41,827 bases of DNA from Clostridia bacterium (GCA_009929315.1 SAAS01000009.1:64095-105921), one strand, 5' to 3'. Shown: positions 1 through 7,008, numbered from the stretch's first letter. Translations and numbers: made by a program. Notes: a model not told the origin generated them from the letters alone.

Positions 1-902
1 CTTATCGAGATGTAATATACAAAAAACATTACAAGCGCGAATATCGGCAGAGCGAGTATTCGATTTGTGACAATAGCGTCAATTTTATCCGAAATGGTAG
101 CACCGGAGCGGTTTTTCTTCGCTGAACAGGCTTTTACCACCTTTTCAATGTAGTCGTAACGCTCAATCGTTATTATACTCTCGGAATCATCGTCAAGCTC
201 TTTTTCGCAGTCCTTAATGTGCCCGTCGATATGAGCCCATTCCTTAGGGTCCAGCTTTAGCTCCTTTAATACTTCCTTGTCCCTTTCAAAAACCTTAACC
301 GCGTACCAGCGCAAATAGCGTTCAGGCACCAAATTCTCCAGAGATTCCTCGATGTGAGCAAGCGCGTGCTCGACGCTTCCGCGAAAAATCGGAGGAATCC
401 TAACAGCTTCACCCTGTGTCGCAATTTTCACGGCATACTCAGCGGCATCCTGTGAACCTTCGCCTTTTAACGCCGAGGTTTCAAAAACTTTACAGCCCAA
501 AGCTTTGGACAGCCCCTCCAAGTCGATTGTGTCACCGTATTTTCTGACTATATCAATCATGTTAAGCGCTATAACAACGGGTATACCCAGCTCAATCAGC
601 TGTGTTGTAAGATAGAGGTTGCGCTCAATGTTCGTCGCGTCAACTACGTTGATTATCGCGTCGGGCTTGTCGTTAACGAGGTAATTTCTCGCAACAACCT
701 CCTCAAGCGTATATGGCGACAAGGAATATATCCCGGGCAAATCCTGAATCACCGTGGTCCTGTCACCTTTAAGCTTTCCCTCTTTTTTTTCAACAGTTAC
801 CCCGGGCCAATTGCCGACATATTGGTTGCTGCCCGTTAAGTCGTTAAACATAGTTGTCTTACCGCTATTGGGATTTCCGGCAAGCGCAATCTTAACATTC
901 AT
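1..902 (-). CDS. feoB: Ferrous iron transport protein B, 5' part (runs off the window)
   Basis: FeoB is the GTP-gated inner-membrane Fe(II) importer. Only the N-terminal ~300 residues are in the window: the cytoplasmic G domain, the helical spacer and the start of the first membrane helix. G-protein motifs are all visible: GNPNSGKT (residues 9-16, P-loop), the G2 threonine in GVTVEKK, DLPGIYSL (G3), NMID (G4) and SALKGEG (G5). I chose the ATG at 902 because GGAGG lies 7 nt upstream; an in-frame ATG at 908 is only 1 nt from the same GGAGG. The gene follows feoA with an ~85-nt gap that contains a 14-bp palindrome (926-939), so it is probably co-transcribed and iron-regulated. Identity is certain; the gene is cut by the window edge, not broken. 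Confidence 0.97.
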   Translation of the reverse strand, partial: MNVKIALAGNPNSGKTTMFNDLTGSNQYVGNWPGVTVEKKEGKLKGDRTTVIQDLPGIYSLSPYTLEEVVARNYLVNDKPDAIINVVDATNIERNLYLTTQLIELGIPVVIALNMIDIVRKYGDTIDLEGLSKALGCKVFETSALKGEGSQDAAEYAVKIATQGEAVRIPPIFRGSVEHALAHIEESLENLVPERYLRWYAVKVFERDKEVLKELKLDPKEWAHIDGHIKDCEKELDDDSESIITIERYDYIEKVVKACSAKKNRSGATISDKIDAIVTNRILALPIFALVMFFVYYISI

Positions 903-925
903 TTTCATTCCTCCCGCAATTTCAA

Positions 926-939
926 TTAGAGGCCTCTAA
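926..939. promoter_or_regulatory. Perfect 14-bp palindrome between feoA and feoB
   Basis: TTAGAGGCCTCTAA is self-complementary over its full length and sits 24 nt upstream of the feoB start. Its TTAGA/TCTAA half-sites match those of the palindrome at the feoA promoter (1255-1270). I infer a second operator for a DtxR/IdeR/MntR-type metal regulator; binding is not shown. Confidence 0.5.
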
Positions 940-986
940 CTGCACCCCCAAAAAATAATTCGCGTGTTCTTTATTGTGTAATTTAT

Positions 987-1208
987 CTATTGAACTTCTA
1001 TCATGGCGGCATCAGACTTTCTGACGGTAAGCTCATATCCCCTAACCATTATTTCAATGGGATCTCCCAGAGGTGCAACTTTTCTTATATAAACATCGGC
1101 GCCCTTTGTTACTCCCATATCCATTATACGTCTTCTTACGGCGCCTTCACCATGAAGTTTAACAACTCTTGCCCTGCCGCCTACATTGACGTTTCCGAGC
1201 GTTTTCAT
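987..1208 (-). CDS. feoA: Ferrous iron transport protein A
   Basis: A 73-residue cytoplasmic SH3-like protein that partners FeoB in Fe(II) uptake. The sequence shows the FeoA pattern: GGRARVVKL, the RRRIMDMGVTKG turn (residues 27-38) and a C-terminal EIMVRGYELTVRKSDA strand pair. I chose the ATG at 1208 because the GGAG ribosome binding site is 7 nt upstream; an ATG at 1214 lies almost on top of it. It is the first gene of a feoAB operon with its own promoter (1280-1308) and an operator-like palindrome just downstream of the -10. The length is normal for the family. Confidence 0.95.
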   Translation of the reverse strand: MKTLGNVNVGGRARVVKLHGEGAVRRRIMDMGVTKGADVYIRKVAPLGDPIEIMVRGYELTVRKSDAAMIEVQ

Positions 1209-1254
1209 AAGCATTCTCCTTTTCTCGATATTGCCGAAACTACAAATTGGAACA

Positions 1255-1270
1255 GTTAGACACGTCTAAC
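1255..1270. promoter_or_regulatory. Operator-like inverted repeat at the feoA transcription start
   Basis: GTTAGAC-AC-GTCTAAC: 7-bp arms with a 2-bp spacer, a few bases downstream of the -10 (1280-1285). A repressor bound here would block RNA polymerase. The half-sites resemble DtxR-family boxes (TTAG...CTAA) and recur at 926-939. Assignment to a DtxR-family Fe/Mn regulator is inference. Confidence 0.6.
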
Positions 1271-1279
1271 TCCATATAT

Positions 1280-1308
1280 AGAATAGCATTACTTATAATT
1301 TTTGTCAA
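1280..1308 (-). promoter_or_regulatory. feoAB promoter
   Basis: TTGACA (1308-1303), 17-bp spacer, TATTCT (1285-1280) on the minus strand. The predicted start falls near 1273, immediately before the inverted repeat at 1255-1270. Confidence 0.75.
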
Positions 1309-1325
1309 TACACAAATTAAATCAT

Positions 1326-1364
1326 ACAAAAACCCCGAAGAACATCAGCTGCTCTTCGGGGTTT
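1326..1364 (-). terminator. Terminator of the MFS/surface-protein operon
   Basis: Twelve-bp stem (1330-1341 with 1353-1364) around an 11-nt loop, followed on the minus strand by a short T-run. It lies 23 nt after the stop of the surface-protein gene and separates it from feoAB. Confidence 0.85.
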
Positions 1365-1386
1365 AGCTCTATTTTGATACTTCAAA

Positions 1387-2205
1387 CTAGTTTTTCTTTT
1401 TCTTCAGCAAAGCTAAAGCAGCGGCGGAGCAGAGCATAGCCGCGGCAACACAGATGATTATTACGGTTGACATATCGTTTGCAGTAGATTCGGGCTCTGA
1501 GTTTGGCTCCGGAGAGTTAAGGACGACAGCGGGAACATCAATTGCGGGCTTTTCGGTGCCGCTTGGGTCGCTAAGGCATATCCAGAAGTTTTTCATACCG
1601 TAATAATAGCTGACAAAGCCCCATTGAGCTCCGTCGATATCGGTATATACGTTTGTAAAGGTCAAATTCTCGTCTGCTTTGTCAATCGATCCGCTTGATT
1701 CGCCGGAATTAGGAAAAGTCCACATCACAATATTTGTTGCGCCTGTAAGCTCAGAGTAGTCGCCATCATAATTTTTATATTCTGAGGAATGTGCTTCGTC
1801 GAAGCTTATATAGTCGTATTTTAAAGACATATCGCTTATTTTAATCCAAGCTGTTTTATATGTGTCCCCGTTTCTCGCTATAAGCTTGCTGCCGCTCTCG
1901 GAATATTCGGCGAGTCCCCAAAGCTCATCCCCCTGCTTGTAGGTAAACTGAACGTGAAACAGCTCACCATTATCTGCAAAGCCGAGGCTGCTTCCGTTGG
2001 GCTTTGTGAAAAGCTCTGTGAAGCCGCTCTCACCGTTTGCGTAATAATCGCGATTTACATACTCACATTCACTTGAATGCGAATTATAGAAGTCGTCCTC
2101 CGGCTCAAATATTACGTCCGCAAGGGCGAAGCCGCAGAGCATAGAAACAAGAATGACGCAGGTAAACGCAAGGAAAGCGATTTTTTTCATGCACTTGTTA
2201 TTCAT
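1387..2205 (-). CDS. Membrane-anchored surface protein with two SH3-like repeats
   Basis: Unrecognised family, 272 residues. An N-terminal signal/anchor segment (KKIAFLAFTCVILVSMLCGFALA, in two stretches) precedes an extracellular region, and the protein ends in a hydrophobic helix followed by KKKKN, so it should be held in the membrane with its body outside. The extracellular part contains two similar units: one with ELWGLAEYS then AWIKISDM, another with AQWGFVSYYYG then FWICLSDPSG. This W-G...W-I/W-S-D pattern resembles bacterial SH3 repeats. A Ser/Pro/Glu-rich linker precedes the C-terminal helix. The start at 2205 has GGAGG 7 nt upstream; a longer reading frame to 2322 lacks this and would overlap the previous gene. 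It is last of a three-gene operon with an MFS permease and a small membrane protein. Function unknown. Confidence 0.8.
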   Translation of the reverse strand: MNNKCMKKIAFLAFTCVILVSMLCGFALADVIFEPEDDFYNSHSSECEYVNRDYYANGESGFTELFTKPNGSSLGFADNGELFHVQFTYKQGDELWGLAEYSESGSKLIARNGDTYKTAWIKISDMSLKYDYISFDEAHSSEYKNYDGDYSELTGATNIVMWTFPNSGESSGSIDKADENLTFTNVYTDIDGAQWGFVSYYYGMKNFWICLSDPSGTEKPAIDVPAVVLNSPEPNSEPESTANDMSTVIIICVAAAMLCSAAALALLKKKKN

Positions 2206-2216
2206 AATAGTGCCTC

Positions 2217-2564
2217 CTAAATTAAGTGATTTATTATTAGTGCCGTAAAATATGAAAATGTGTTGGCTCCGAACGACAGCACAAACGGATGTCTTATGTT
2301 TTCTCCGCAGCGTCTGTAACACATAGCTTCAACCAAAATTGCCGTCAGTTCCAATACTGTGATTATAAGGAAACGGGGCAAATTTGTGGTTTTTAAGAGA
2401 ATACTACTCAGCAGTACGACAGGCGGATTCGTAAGAATGTTCACCAGCACCAGAATTATTAGGTTTCTGACACCCCGAAGTCCTGCAACAAGACAGAATA
2501 CGGTCTCAAGTACTAACGTGAGAGCAAGTGATACGACAAGCGTCCAAACAAAATCAAGCTGCAT
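2217..2564 (-). CDS. Small integral membrane protein of unknown function
   Basis: A 115-residue protein with about four hydrophobic segments (roughly residues 5-28, 32-55, 62-80 and 93-114) and a short polar loop, CYRRCGENIRHP, near residue 82. No family is recognised. The start ATG at 2564 overlaps the end of the MFS gene by 11 nt and has GGAG 7 nt upstream within that gene, which points to translational coupling. The next gene starts 11 nt after its stop. The tight packing between a permease and a surface-anchored protein suggests that the three proteins work together, but nothing in the sequence tells what they handle. Confidence 0.75.
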   Translation of the reverse strand: MQLDFVWTLVVSLALTLVLETVFCLVAGLRGVRNLIILVLVNILTNPPVVLLSSILLKTTNLPRFLIITVLELTAILVEAMCYRRCGENIRHPFVLSFGANTFSYFTALIINHLI

Positions 2565-3573
2565 GGCTTTGCTCCTTTAGTCCGTAATAAAGCAGTCCCG
2601 AGGAAATTACAGCTGCCAAAGTGTATCCGTAAGGCATTACCAGGAGCTTATTAAAATTCAGAAATACAGGAACAATCCCGAGAAACAGTCCGAAGGTAAG
2701 CAGTCCGAAACCAAAGCCGAGCCTTTGAGGCATAAGCTGCCTGACGGCTCCCAAGGTAATCGGCATAGACATATTGAAAAGGAAAACGGCGATTATTCCG
2801 CAAATCGGTGTTTTATAAAACAGGAAGAGTACCGAACTCAGCAAAAGCGATGCGAAGACCGTTTTAAGAGCTCCGAAATGATCAGCTAAGAAACCGCCAG
2901 CAGCCTTTCCCATAACAACTGATATTACGAGAAAGAGCGCGAAGCTGCCCTCACTTTTCCAAGGGAATGTAAGTGTAGCTCCGACATAAGAGCGCAGACA
3001 GACAACCAGAATGAGGCAAATCAGCATAATTGAAAAGTCGCGGAAAGGGCGCTTTGGAACTAATACTGCTTCCGATTCGGCAGAAAGCTTTGTGCGAAGC
3101 TTCGGAATGAGAATATACAATGCCGCGGCGTCCGCAAAGAGCAAACTCAAAACCGCATATTGCGGAAGTATCTCACTTATTCCGCAAAGTGTTCCGAGAA
3201 AAAGACCGATTGCCCCCGGGGAAACAAAAAGACCTAAAGCGGTGTAGCTTTTACCGGAACGCAGAAGTACATCTCTCCCCGCGCCTATGTGAAACAGGGC
3301 GTTTCCCGAGCCTAAAACGCCGCAAAAAAGAATAGGAACCTCAATCAGAAAAGGAGAAAGTATTATCATAAGACAGCCGATGCAGGCAAAAAGGCGATTG
3401 TGATTAACTGCATCCGCAACTACTCCGAGCGGCATCTGCATGGCAAAAGCAAAAAAATTGTATGTAATTAGGCTGACAAGCCAGAAATCCGAGCCTCTGA
3501 GCCTGAAAAAAATCAGATAGGCACAGGTGAAGTCGACAAGAAAGTGGGTCAGAGAGTATAGTCCCGTTAACAT
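2554..3573 (-). CDS. Major facilitator superfamily permease
   Basis: A 339-residue polytopic membrane protein with about ten to twelve hydrophobic helices and MFS features: an acidic residue in the first helix (LVDF), the loop PLGVVADAVNHNR after the second helix, and GFLADHFGALK, the equivalent loop in the second half. Substrate unknown; it is shorter than the usual ~400 residues. The first ATG (3573) has no ribosome binding site at a workable distance. GGAGGAGGG lies at 3592-3600, and at good spacing from it is an in-frame ATT (3588-3586) that would add five residues (initiator-Lys-Lys-Phe-Ala). I list the ATG start but think AUU initiation possible. First gene of the operon with the 115- and 272-residue proteins. 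Confidence 0.85.
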   Translation of the reverse strand: MLTGLYSLTHFLVDFTCAYLIFFRLRGSDFWLVSLITYNFFAFAMQMPLGVVADAVNHNRLFACIGCLMIILSPFLIEVPILFCGVLGSGNALFHIGAGRDVLLRSGKSYTALGLFVSPGAIGLFLGTLCGISEILPQYAVLSLLFADAAALYILIPKLRTKLSAESEAVLVPKRPFRDFSIMLICLILVVCLRSYVGATLTFPWKSEGSFALFLVISVVMGKAAGGFLADHFGALKTVFASLLLSSVLFLFYKTPICGIIAVFLFNMSMPITLGAVRQLMPQRLGFGFGLLTFGLFLGIVPVFLNFNKLLVMPYGYTLAAVISSGLLYYGLKEQSHAA

Positions 3574-3645
3574 AGCGAATTTTTTAATGTGCCCTCCTCC
3601 GTTTCGAACAAACTTAAGACGGCGAAGAAGGAATTATGTTCCAAT

Positions 3646-3683
3646 ATAAAAAAATCCCGCAATAACTATGCATTGCGGGATTT
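3646..3683 (-). terminator. Terminator of the fumB-DUF1461 unit
   Basis: Perfect 12-bp stem (3652-3663 with 3672-3683) with an 8-nt loop and a T7 tail on the minus strand. The stem begins inside the last codons of the DUF1461 gene and its stop codon is in the loop. Confidence 0.9.
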
Positions 3684-4298
3684 AACATCCGAATATCCGA
3701 TTATTAACTGTAAAATCGCGGCTGTCAGCCAGAACAGCGCAATAAATAGTCCACAGTGCATGAAGAAAGTGCTTGGCAGTATAGTAATAAAACTGTCGGT
3801 TTGCGAACTGAACAACCACGATTCGCCGTTAAAAAACACTTCATGAAAGAGATTAAAAGACACGTCAAAATTAATCAGCGCCGCTGCCGTTATAACAGAC
3901 GGTACCGCAAGGGTGACCGCTCCGGAAATCCTAAGCGCCCTTTTGGAAACGGTTTTCATTGCCGCCAATATCGCCAATAATAGCGCCGCTGCCGCTGCGG
4001 ATATATAAAGATTGTTGAATAAAGCTTTTACTTCCGCAAAATGAAAATCGGCTCTGGCAGAGTGAGCAAGCGACGGAAGTTCAAATGCTTTCTCCGAAAA
4101 TGGCGACAGGTAGTCCATTATAGCTTTGTAATTTTCGATTATTTCCCCGTCGGGCAAACCCGAGTTTTCGCTGATGTTAAGTAAACCGACATCAAGAATG
4201 TACGGAAAGTCGGTTAGTTGAATTACCGCAAGTCCCAGAGCAGTTGTAAAAAGAAGGACAAGTATTGCAAGCAGTGTGCCGGCGAGTATATTTTTCAT
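3666..4298 (-). CDS. DUF1461 (TIGR01906) integral membrane protein
   Basis: A 210-residue membrane protein. It has one N-terminal helix (residues ~4-28), a long outward-facing loop with the family hallmark LPDGEIIENYKAIMDYLSPF (residues 48-67), and then three helices in the C-terminal half. This arrangement matches the DUF1461/TIGR01906 family of Firmicutes, whose function is not known. An AAAGGG ribosome binding site lies a few bases before the ATG. It follows the fumarase beta gene by 22 nt and probably shares its transcript. Its last five codons form the 5' arm of the terminator hairpin. Family assignment is fairly sure; role unknown. Confidence 0.85.
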   Translation of the reverse strand: MKNILAGTLLAILVLLFTTALGLAVIQLTDFPYILDVGLLNISENSGLPDGEIIENYKAIMDYLSPFSEKAFELPSLAHSARADFHFAEVKALFNNLYISAAAAALLLAILAAMKTVSKRALRISGAVTLAVPSVITAAALINFDVSFNLFHEVFFNGESWLFSSQTDSFITILPSTFFMHCGLFIALFWLTAAILQLIIGYSDVKSRNA

Positions 4299-4320
4299 TT
4301 AAACCCTTTCGGAGTATCAC

Positions 4321-4869
4321 TTAAATTTGAGAGTATTTCCCTTTTTCATCGGAAAAAATATTTCCGCCATGCGCATCAATACAAACGGTTAAAGGAAGCC
4401 TGTCTACAACGAGACGCTTTACACTTTCGCAGCCCAAATCGAAAAACGCAATTTCCTGCGTTTCAATGACATGGCTTGCCATAAGCGCGCCGGCGCCGCC
4501 GACGGCACAAAAATAGACGGAGGCGTTACGCAAAAGCGCATCGCACACAGCCTGTCCCCTCTCGCCCTTACCGATTATACCCAGAAGTCCCAAGTCCAAA
4601 AGCCTCGGCGTAAACTTATCCATACGAATAGAAGTGGTCGGTCCGCAGGAGCCGACAGGTCTGCCGTTTTGGGCGGGAGTCGGACCGGTGTAATAAATCA
4701 CCGCTCCGTTTATATCAAAGGGCAGAGTTTCTCCCCTATCAAGCAGTTCAATAATGCGCTTGTGAGCCGCGTCACGCGCCGTATATACAGTACCGCTAAG
4801 GAGAACCCTATCCCCAACCTTAAGTGTTCCAGCCGCGGTTTTTAGTTCGTCTATTGTCAACTCAATCAT
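4321..4869 (-). CDS. fumB: Fumarate hydratase, class I, beta subunit
   Basis: A 182-residue homologue of the C-terminal half of class I (4Fe-4S) fumarases and of the tartrate dehydratase beta subunit, which acts with a separate alpha subunit in fumarate/malate interconversion. Family motifs are GAVIYYTGPTPA (residues 55-66), the substrate-binding GPTTSIRMD (76-84), GKGERG (100-105) and CAVGGAGALMA. The alpha subunit carries the iron-sulfur cluster and is normally encoded directly upstream; here the upstream gene is rplT, separated by a terminator, so the alpha subunit must be elsewhere. Only 33 nt separate that terminator from the ATG, so no room is seen for a separate promoter and read-through from the infC operon is possible. 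Fumarase versus tartrate dehydratase cannot be settled from this subunit alone. Confidence 0.88.
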   Translation of the reverse strand: MIELTIDELKTAAGTLKVGDRVLLSGTVYTARDAAHKRIIELLDRGETLPFDINGAVIYYTGPTPAQNGRPVGSCGPTTSIRMDKFTPRLLDLGLLGIIGKGERGQAVCDALLRNASVYFCAVGGAGALMASHVIETQEIAFFDLGCESVKRLVVDRLPLTVCIDAHGGNIFSDEKGKYSQI

Positions 4870-4902
4870 CTTGATTCACCTCGCACATTAAGAAAGTAAC
4901 AT

Positions 4903-4930
4903 AAAAGCGGACAGCTGTAAAGCTGTCCGC
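4903..4930 (-). terminator. Terminator of infC-rpmI-rplT
   Basis: Perfect 10-bp GC-rich stem (4907-4916 with 4921-4930) and a GTAA/TTAC loop, followed by TTTTATG on the minus strand, 20 nt after the rplT stop. Confidence 0.85.
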
Positions 4931-4950
4931 AAAAATGAAGTCGATTTTTG

Positions 4951-5310
4951 TTATGCCTTGAGAGCGGCCTTCGCTTTTTCGGTGAGAGCTGTGAAGGCTT
5001 CCGGCTCATGGATTGCGATTTCGGAAAGCATCTTGCGGTTCATATCAAGACCAGCAAGCTTAAGGCCGTGCATGAAGGTGGAATAATTCATGCCGTTCAT
5101 CTTGGTTGCCGCGCTGATACGGGTAATCCAGAGCTTGCGGAAATCTCTCTTCTTGTGCTTACGTCCGACATAAGCGTAGGTGAGGGATTTCATAACAGCC
5201 TGATTGGCCATTTTGTAGTGGGTGGACTTTGCGCCCCAATAACCCTTGGCCATGCCAAGAACTTTATTTCTTCTCTTGCGCGTCATCATCGCGCCTTTTA
5301 TTCTAGCCAT
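4951..5310 (-). CDS. rplT: 50S ribosomal protein L20
   Basis: A 119-residue, very basic ribosomal protein that binds 23S rRNA early in large-subunit assembly. The conserved stretches [40 protein letters not shown] and INAA-like [13 protein letters not shown] are intact and the length is standard. In Firmicutes L20 also represses its own operon by binding the infC leader; the leader here has a terminator hairpin consistent with that. Start at 5310 has AGGAGG 9 nt upstream. It follows rpmI by 15 nt and is last of the infC-rpmI-rplT operon, ended by the hairpin at 4903-4930. Confidence 0.98.
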   Translation of the reverse strand: MARIKGAMMTRKRRNKVLGMAKGYWGAKSTHYKMANQAVMKSLTYAYVGRKHKKRDFRKLWITRISAATKMNGMNYSTFMHGLKLAGLDMNRKMLSEIAIHEPEAFTALTEKAKAALKA

Positions 5311-5325
5311 CTTTAAAGATCCTCC

Positions 5326-5529
5326 TTATTTGTAGGGAATCATGCGTTTAATCGCAGACTCGTTTGTGGTATCGGCATAGGTTCCCTTACGGAGCTGTCT
5401 TTTGCTCTTTGTGGTCTTTCCGTGACCGTTAAGAAGATGGGAGGTATAAGCGTGCGAGCGTTTTACCTTGCCGGATTTTGTGAGACTGAATCTCTTTTTT
5501 GCGCCACTGTGCGTTTTGAGCTTAGGCAT
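5326..5529 (-). CDS. rpmI: 50S ribosomal protein L35
   Basis: A 67-residue basic ribosomal protein. The family signature is complete: [21 protein letters not shown] at the start (two stretches), [18 protein letters not shown] in the middle, and IKRMIPYK at the end. It lies between infC (26 nt upstream) and rplT (15 nt downstream), the universal gene order. AAGGAG precedes the ATG at suitable spacing. No oddities. Confidence 0.98.
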   Translation of the reverse strand: MPKLKTHSGAKKRFSLTKSGKVKRSHAYTSHLLNGHGKTTKSKRQLRKGTYADTTNESAIKRMIPYK

Positions 5530-5555
5530 AACGGTTTACTCCTTTGAATGAAATG

Positions 5556-6083
5556 TTATTTATTAGAAGATGATTGTTTGGGTGATAAGAATATAGACAT
5601 ACTCCGTCCCTCGAGCTTAGGCTCTTTATCAAGGACGGCAATCTCAGAGCATTTTTCCGCAAAGTCTCTCAGCAGTATCTCGCCCAGATTTGTGTGGGCC
5701 ATCTCTCTGCCTCTGAAACGGACGGAAACCTTCACTCGGTCGCCGTCGTGGATAAATTTCTGAGCGCTCCTCAGCTTAGTAGCGAAATCGTTATCGCCGA
5801 TACCGGGTGACATGCGGATTTCCTTGACCTCGACAATATGCTGGTTCTTCTTCGCTTCCTTGTCCTTTTTCGCCTGCTCAAAACGGAATTTGCCGTAATC
5901 CATTATTTTGCATACGGGCGGAACAGAGCCGGGAGCAATTTTGACCAGATCCATCTCTTTTTGCATAGCGATATCAAGTGCCGCCTGTAGGGGCATTATT
6001 CCGAGCTGTTCACCCGTATCGCTGATAAGACGAACTTCCTTATCAAGTATTTCCTCGTTAATCTGATGAGCCAAGTTTGCTAT
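5556..6083 (-). CDS. infC: Translation initiation factor IF-3 (apparent AUA start)
   Basis: IF-3 keeps the 30S subunit free of 50S and checks start-codon pairing. The protein is about 175 residues: N domain with QINEEILDKEVRLISDTGEQ, a Lys-rich linker (FEQAKKDKEAKKNQHIVEVK, positions ~80-100) and the C domain with VKEIRMSPGIGDNDFATKLR and KVSVRFRGREMAHTNLG. No ATG, GTG or TTG is properly placed: GGAGG (6099-6093 region) is followed after 8 nt by an in-frame ATA at 6083-6081, which I take as the start. IF-3 genes often use AUU/AUA/AUC starts so that IF-3 represses its own translation. Longer readings to 6239 would pass through the leader terminator. First gene of infC-rpmI-rplT. Confidence 0.93.
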   Translation of the reverse strand: MANLAHQINEEILDKEVRLISDTGEQLGIMPLQAALDIAMQKEMDLVKIAPGSVPPVCKIMDYGKFRFEQAKKDKEAKKNQHIVEVKEIRMSPGIGDNDFATKLRSAQKFIHDGDRVKVSVRFRGREMAHTNLGEILLRDFAEKCSEIAVLDKEPKLEGRSMSIFLSPKQSSSNK

Positions 6084-6260
6084 ATTTAACACCTCCAAGC
6101 GTAAATGACGGGGGTTATCCCCAAAGAAAAATGCGGGTGCAAACGGCACCCGCATAATAATACACATAATCAGCCTTCGGCTAATGATGGTTTTATTAAC
6201 CCATGCGCACCATTGTGGCAGGGTGAGGACGGATACCAACCGAACCTACTTTGTTCTAAC
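6084..6260 (-). promoter_or_regulatory. infC leader (L20-leader-like attenuator region)
   Basis: About 177 nt of untranslated leader separate the promoter from infC. Near its 3' end is a strong terminator hairpin (6122-6155). Upstream pieces could compete with it: CGCAT (complement of 6203-6207) can pair with the ATGCG of the terminator's 5' arm. Position and layout match the L20 leaders of Firmicutes, where L20 promotes premature termination. The match to that RNA family is inferred from architecture; I could not run a covariance search. Confidence 0.65.
6122..6155 (-). terminator. Leader terminator upstream of infC
   Basis: Perfect 10-bp stem ATGCGGGTGC/GCACCCGCAT (6155-6146 with 6140-6131 on the minus strand), 5-nt loop, then TTTTTCTTTG. 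It lies 39 nt before the infC start, so it acts either as an attenuator of infC or as a stop for read-through from deoC. Confidence 0.85.
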
Positions 6261-6266
6261 TATGGT

Positions 6267-6295
6267 ATACTAACAGTAATTTCTCAATATGTCAA
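6267..6295 (-). promoter_or_regulatory. infC operon promoter, overlapping the end of deoC
   Basis: TTGACA (6295-6290), 17-bp spacer, TAGTAT (6272-6267). The -35 hexamer is formed by the last Leu-Thr codons of deoC (TTG ACA TAT TGA). Confidence 0.75.
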
Positions 6296-6964
6296 GCTGT
6301 TTTTTGAATCCTTGTTATCCGAAAGCATAAGCTTTACGAGCCTGCTCGTGCCGAGCCTTGTTGCACCGGCTTTAATCATCGCTTCCGCATCCTCAAAGCT
6401 GGATATTCCGCCTGCGGCCTTGATTTTGGTTTCGGGTGCGCACTCGCGGCGCATAATTTCAACATCCTGCACCGTGGCTCCCCTTTCGGCAAAGCCGGTG
6501 GAAGTTTTTATATAATCTGCACCAGAACGCGAAACAATTTTGCAGATTTCGGGAAAAACGCTCTCAGACAGCTTGCTGGTTTCAACAATGACCTTGAGTA
6601 TATAGCCCTCTGTGGCAGCTCTAAGCTGCTTTAGCTCGTCTTCAACGGCGGCGAACATTCCGCTTGTCGCCCAGCCGAGGTTTATCACAACGTCAATTTC
6701 GTCTGCCCCCTCCTCAATCAGATGGCGAGCTTCAAAGACCTTTGTCGCCGTGTCGTTATACCCGTTCGGGAAGCCGACAACGGTACATATTTTTAACTTT
6801 TCCCCAACAAGCTTCTTTGCCTCATAAACATGCGTCGGAGCAAGGCACATTGAGGCACAATTAAACTTTATCGCAAGCTCAAGGTTTTCGGCTATCTCTC
6901 CAAAACTCGCATCAGTGCGAAGGACCGTGTGGTCGCACATACTGAGAATCTCTGACTTTGTCAT
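6284..6964 (-). CDS. deoC: Deoxyribose-phosphate aldolase
   Basis: A 226-residue class I aldolase (TIM barrel) that splits 2-deoxyribose-5-phosphate into acetaldehyde and glyceraldehyde-3-phosphate in deoxynucleoside salvage. Catalytic residues are in place: Schiff-base Lys153 in YIKTSTGF, Lys182 in IKAAGGI, and Asp91 in EIDVVINLG. The GTSR phosphate-binding turn is at 205-208. Start at 6964 (MTKSEI) is supported by GGAG 7 nt upstream; an upstream extension lacks it. It is divergent from the GH13 gene, with a TATAAT -10 near 6980-6985 but no convincing -35. No other deo genes are near; its last codons supply the -35 of the infC promoter. Confidence 0.96.
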   Translation of the reverse strand: MTKSEILSMCDHTVLRTDASFGEIAENLELAIKFNCASMCLAPTHVYEAKKLVGEKLKICTVVGFPNGYNDTATKVFEARHLIEEGADEIDVVINLGWATSGMFAAVEDELKQLRAATEGYILKVIVETSKLSESVFPEICKIVSRSGADYIKTSTGFAERGATVQDVEIMRRECAPETKIKAAGGISSFEDAEAMIKAGATRLGTSRLVKLMLSDNKDSKNSLTY

Positions 6965-7008
6965 TATTTCACTCCTAACATTATAGTATCGCACTTACAA
7001 ATGCGTTC

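Noticed and set aside
6084..6239. N-terminal extension of IF-3 up to 6239.
   Set aside because: It would translate the leader terminator, has no family similarity, and the GGAGG site points to the ATA at 6083.
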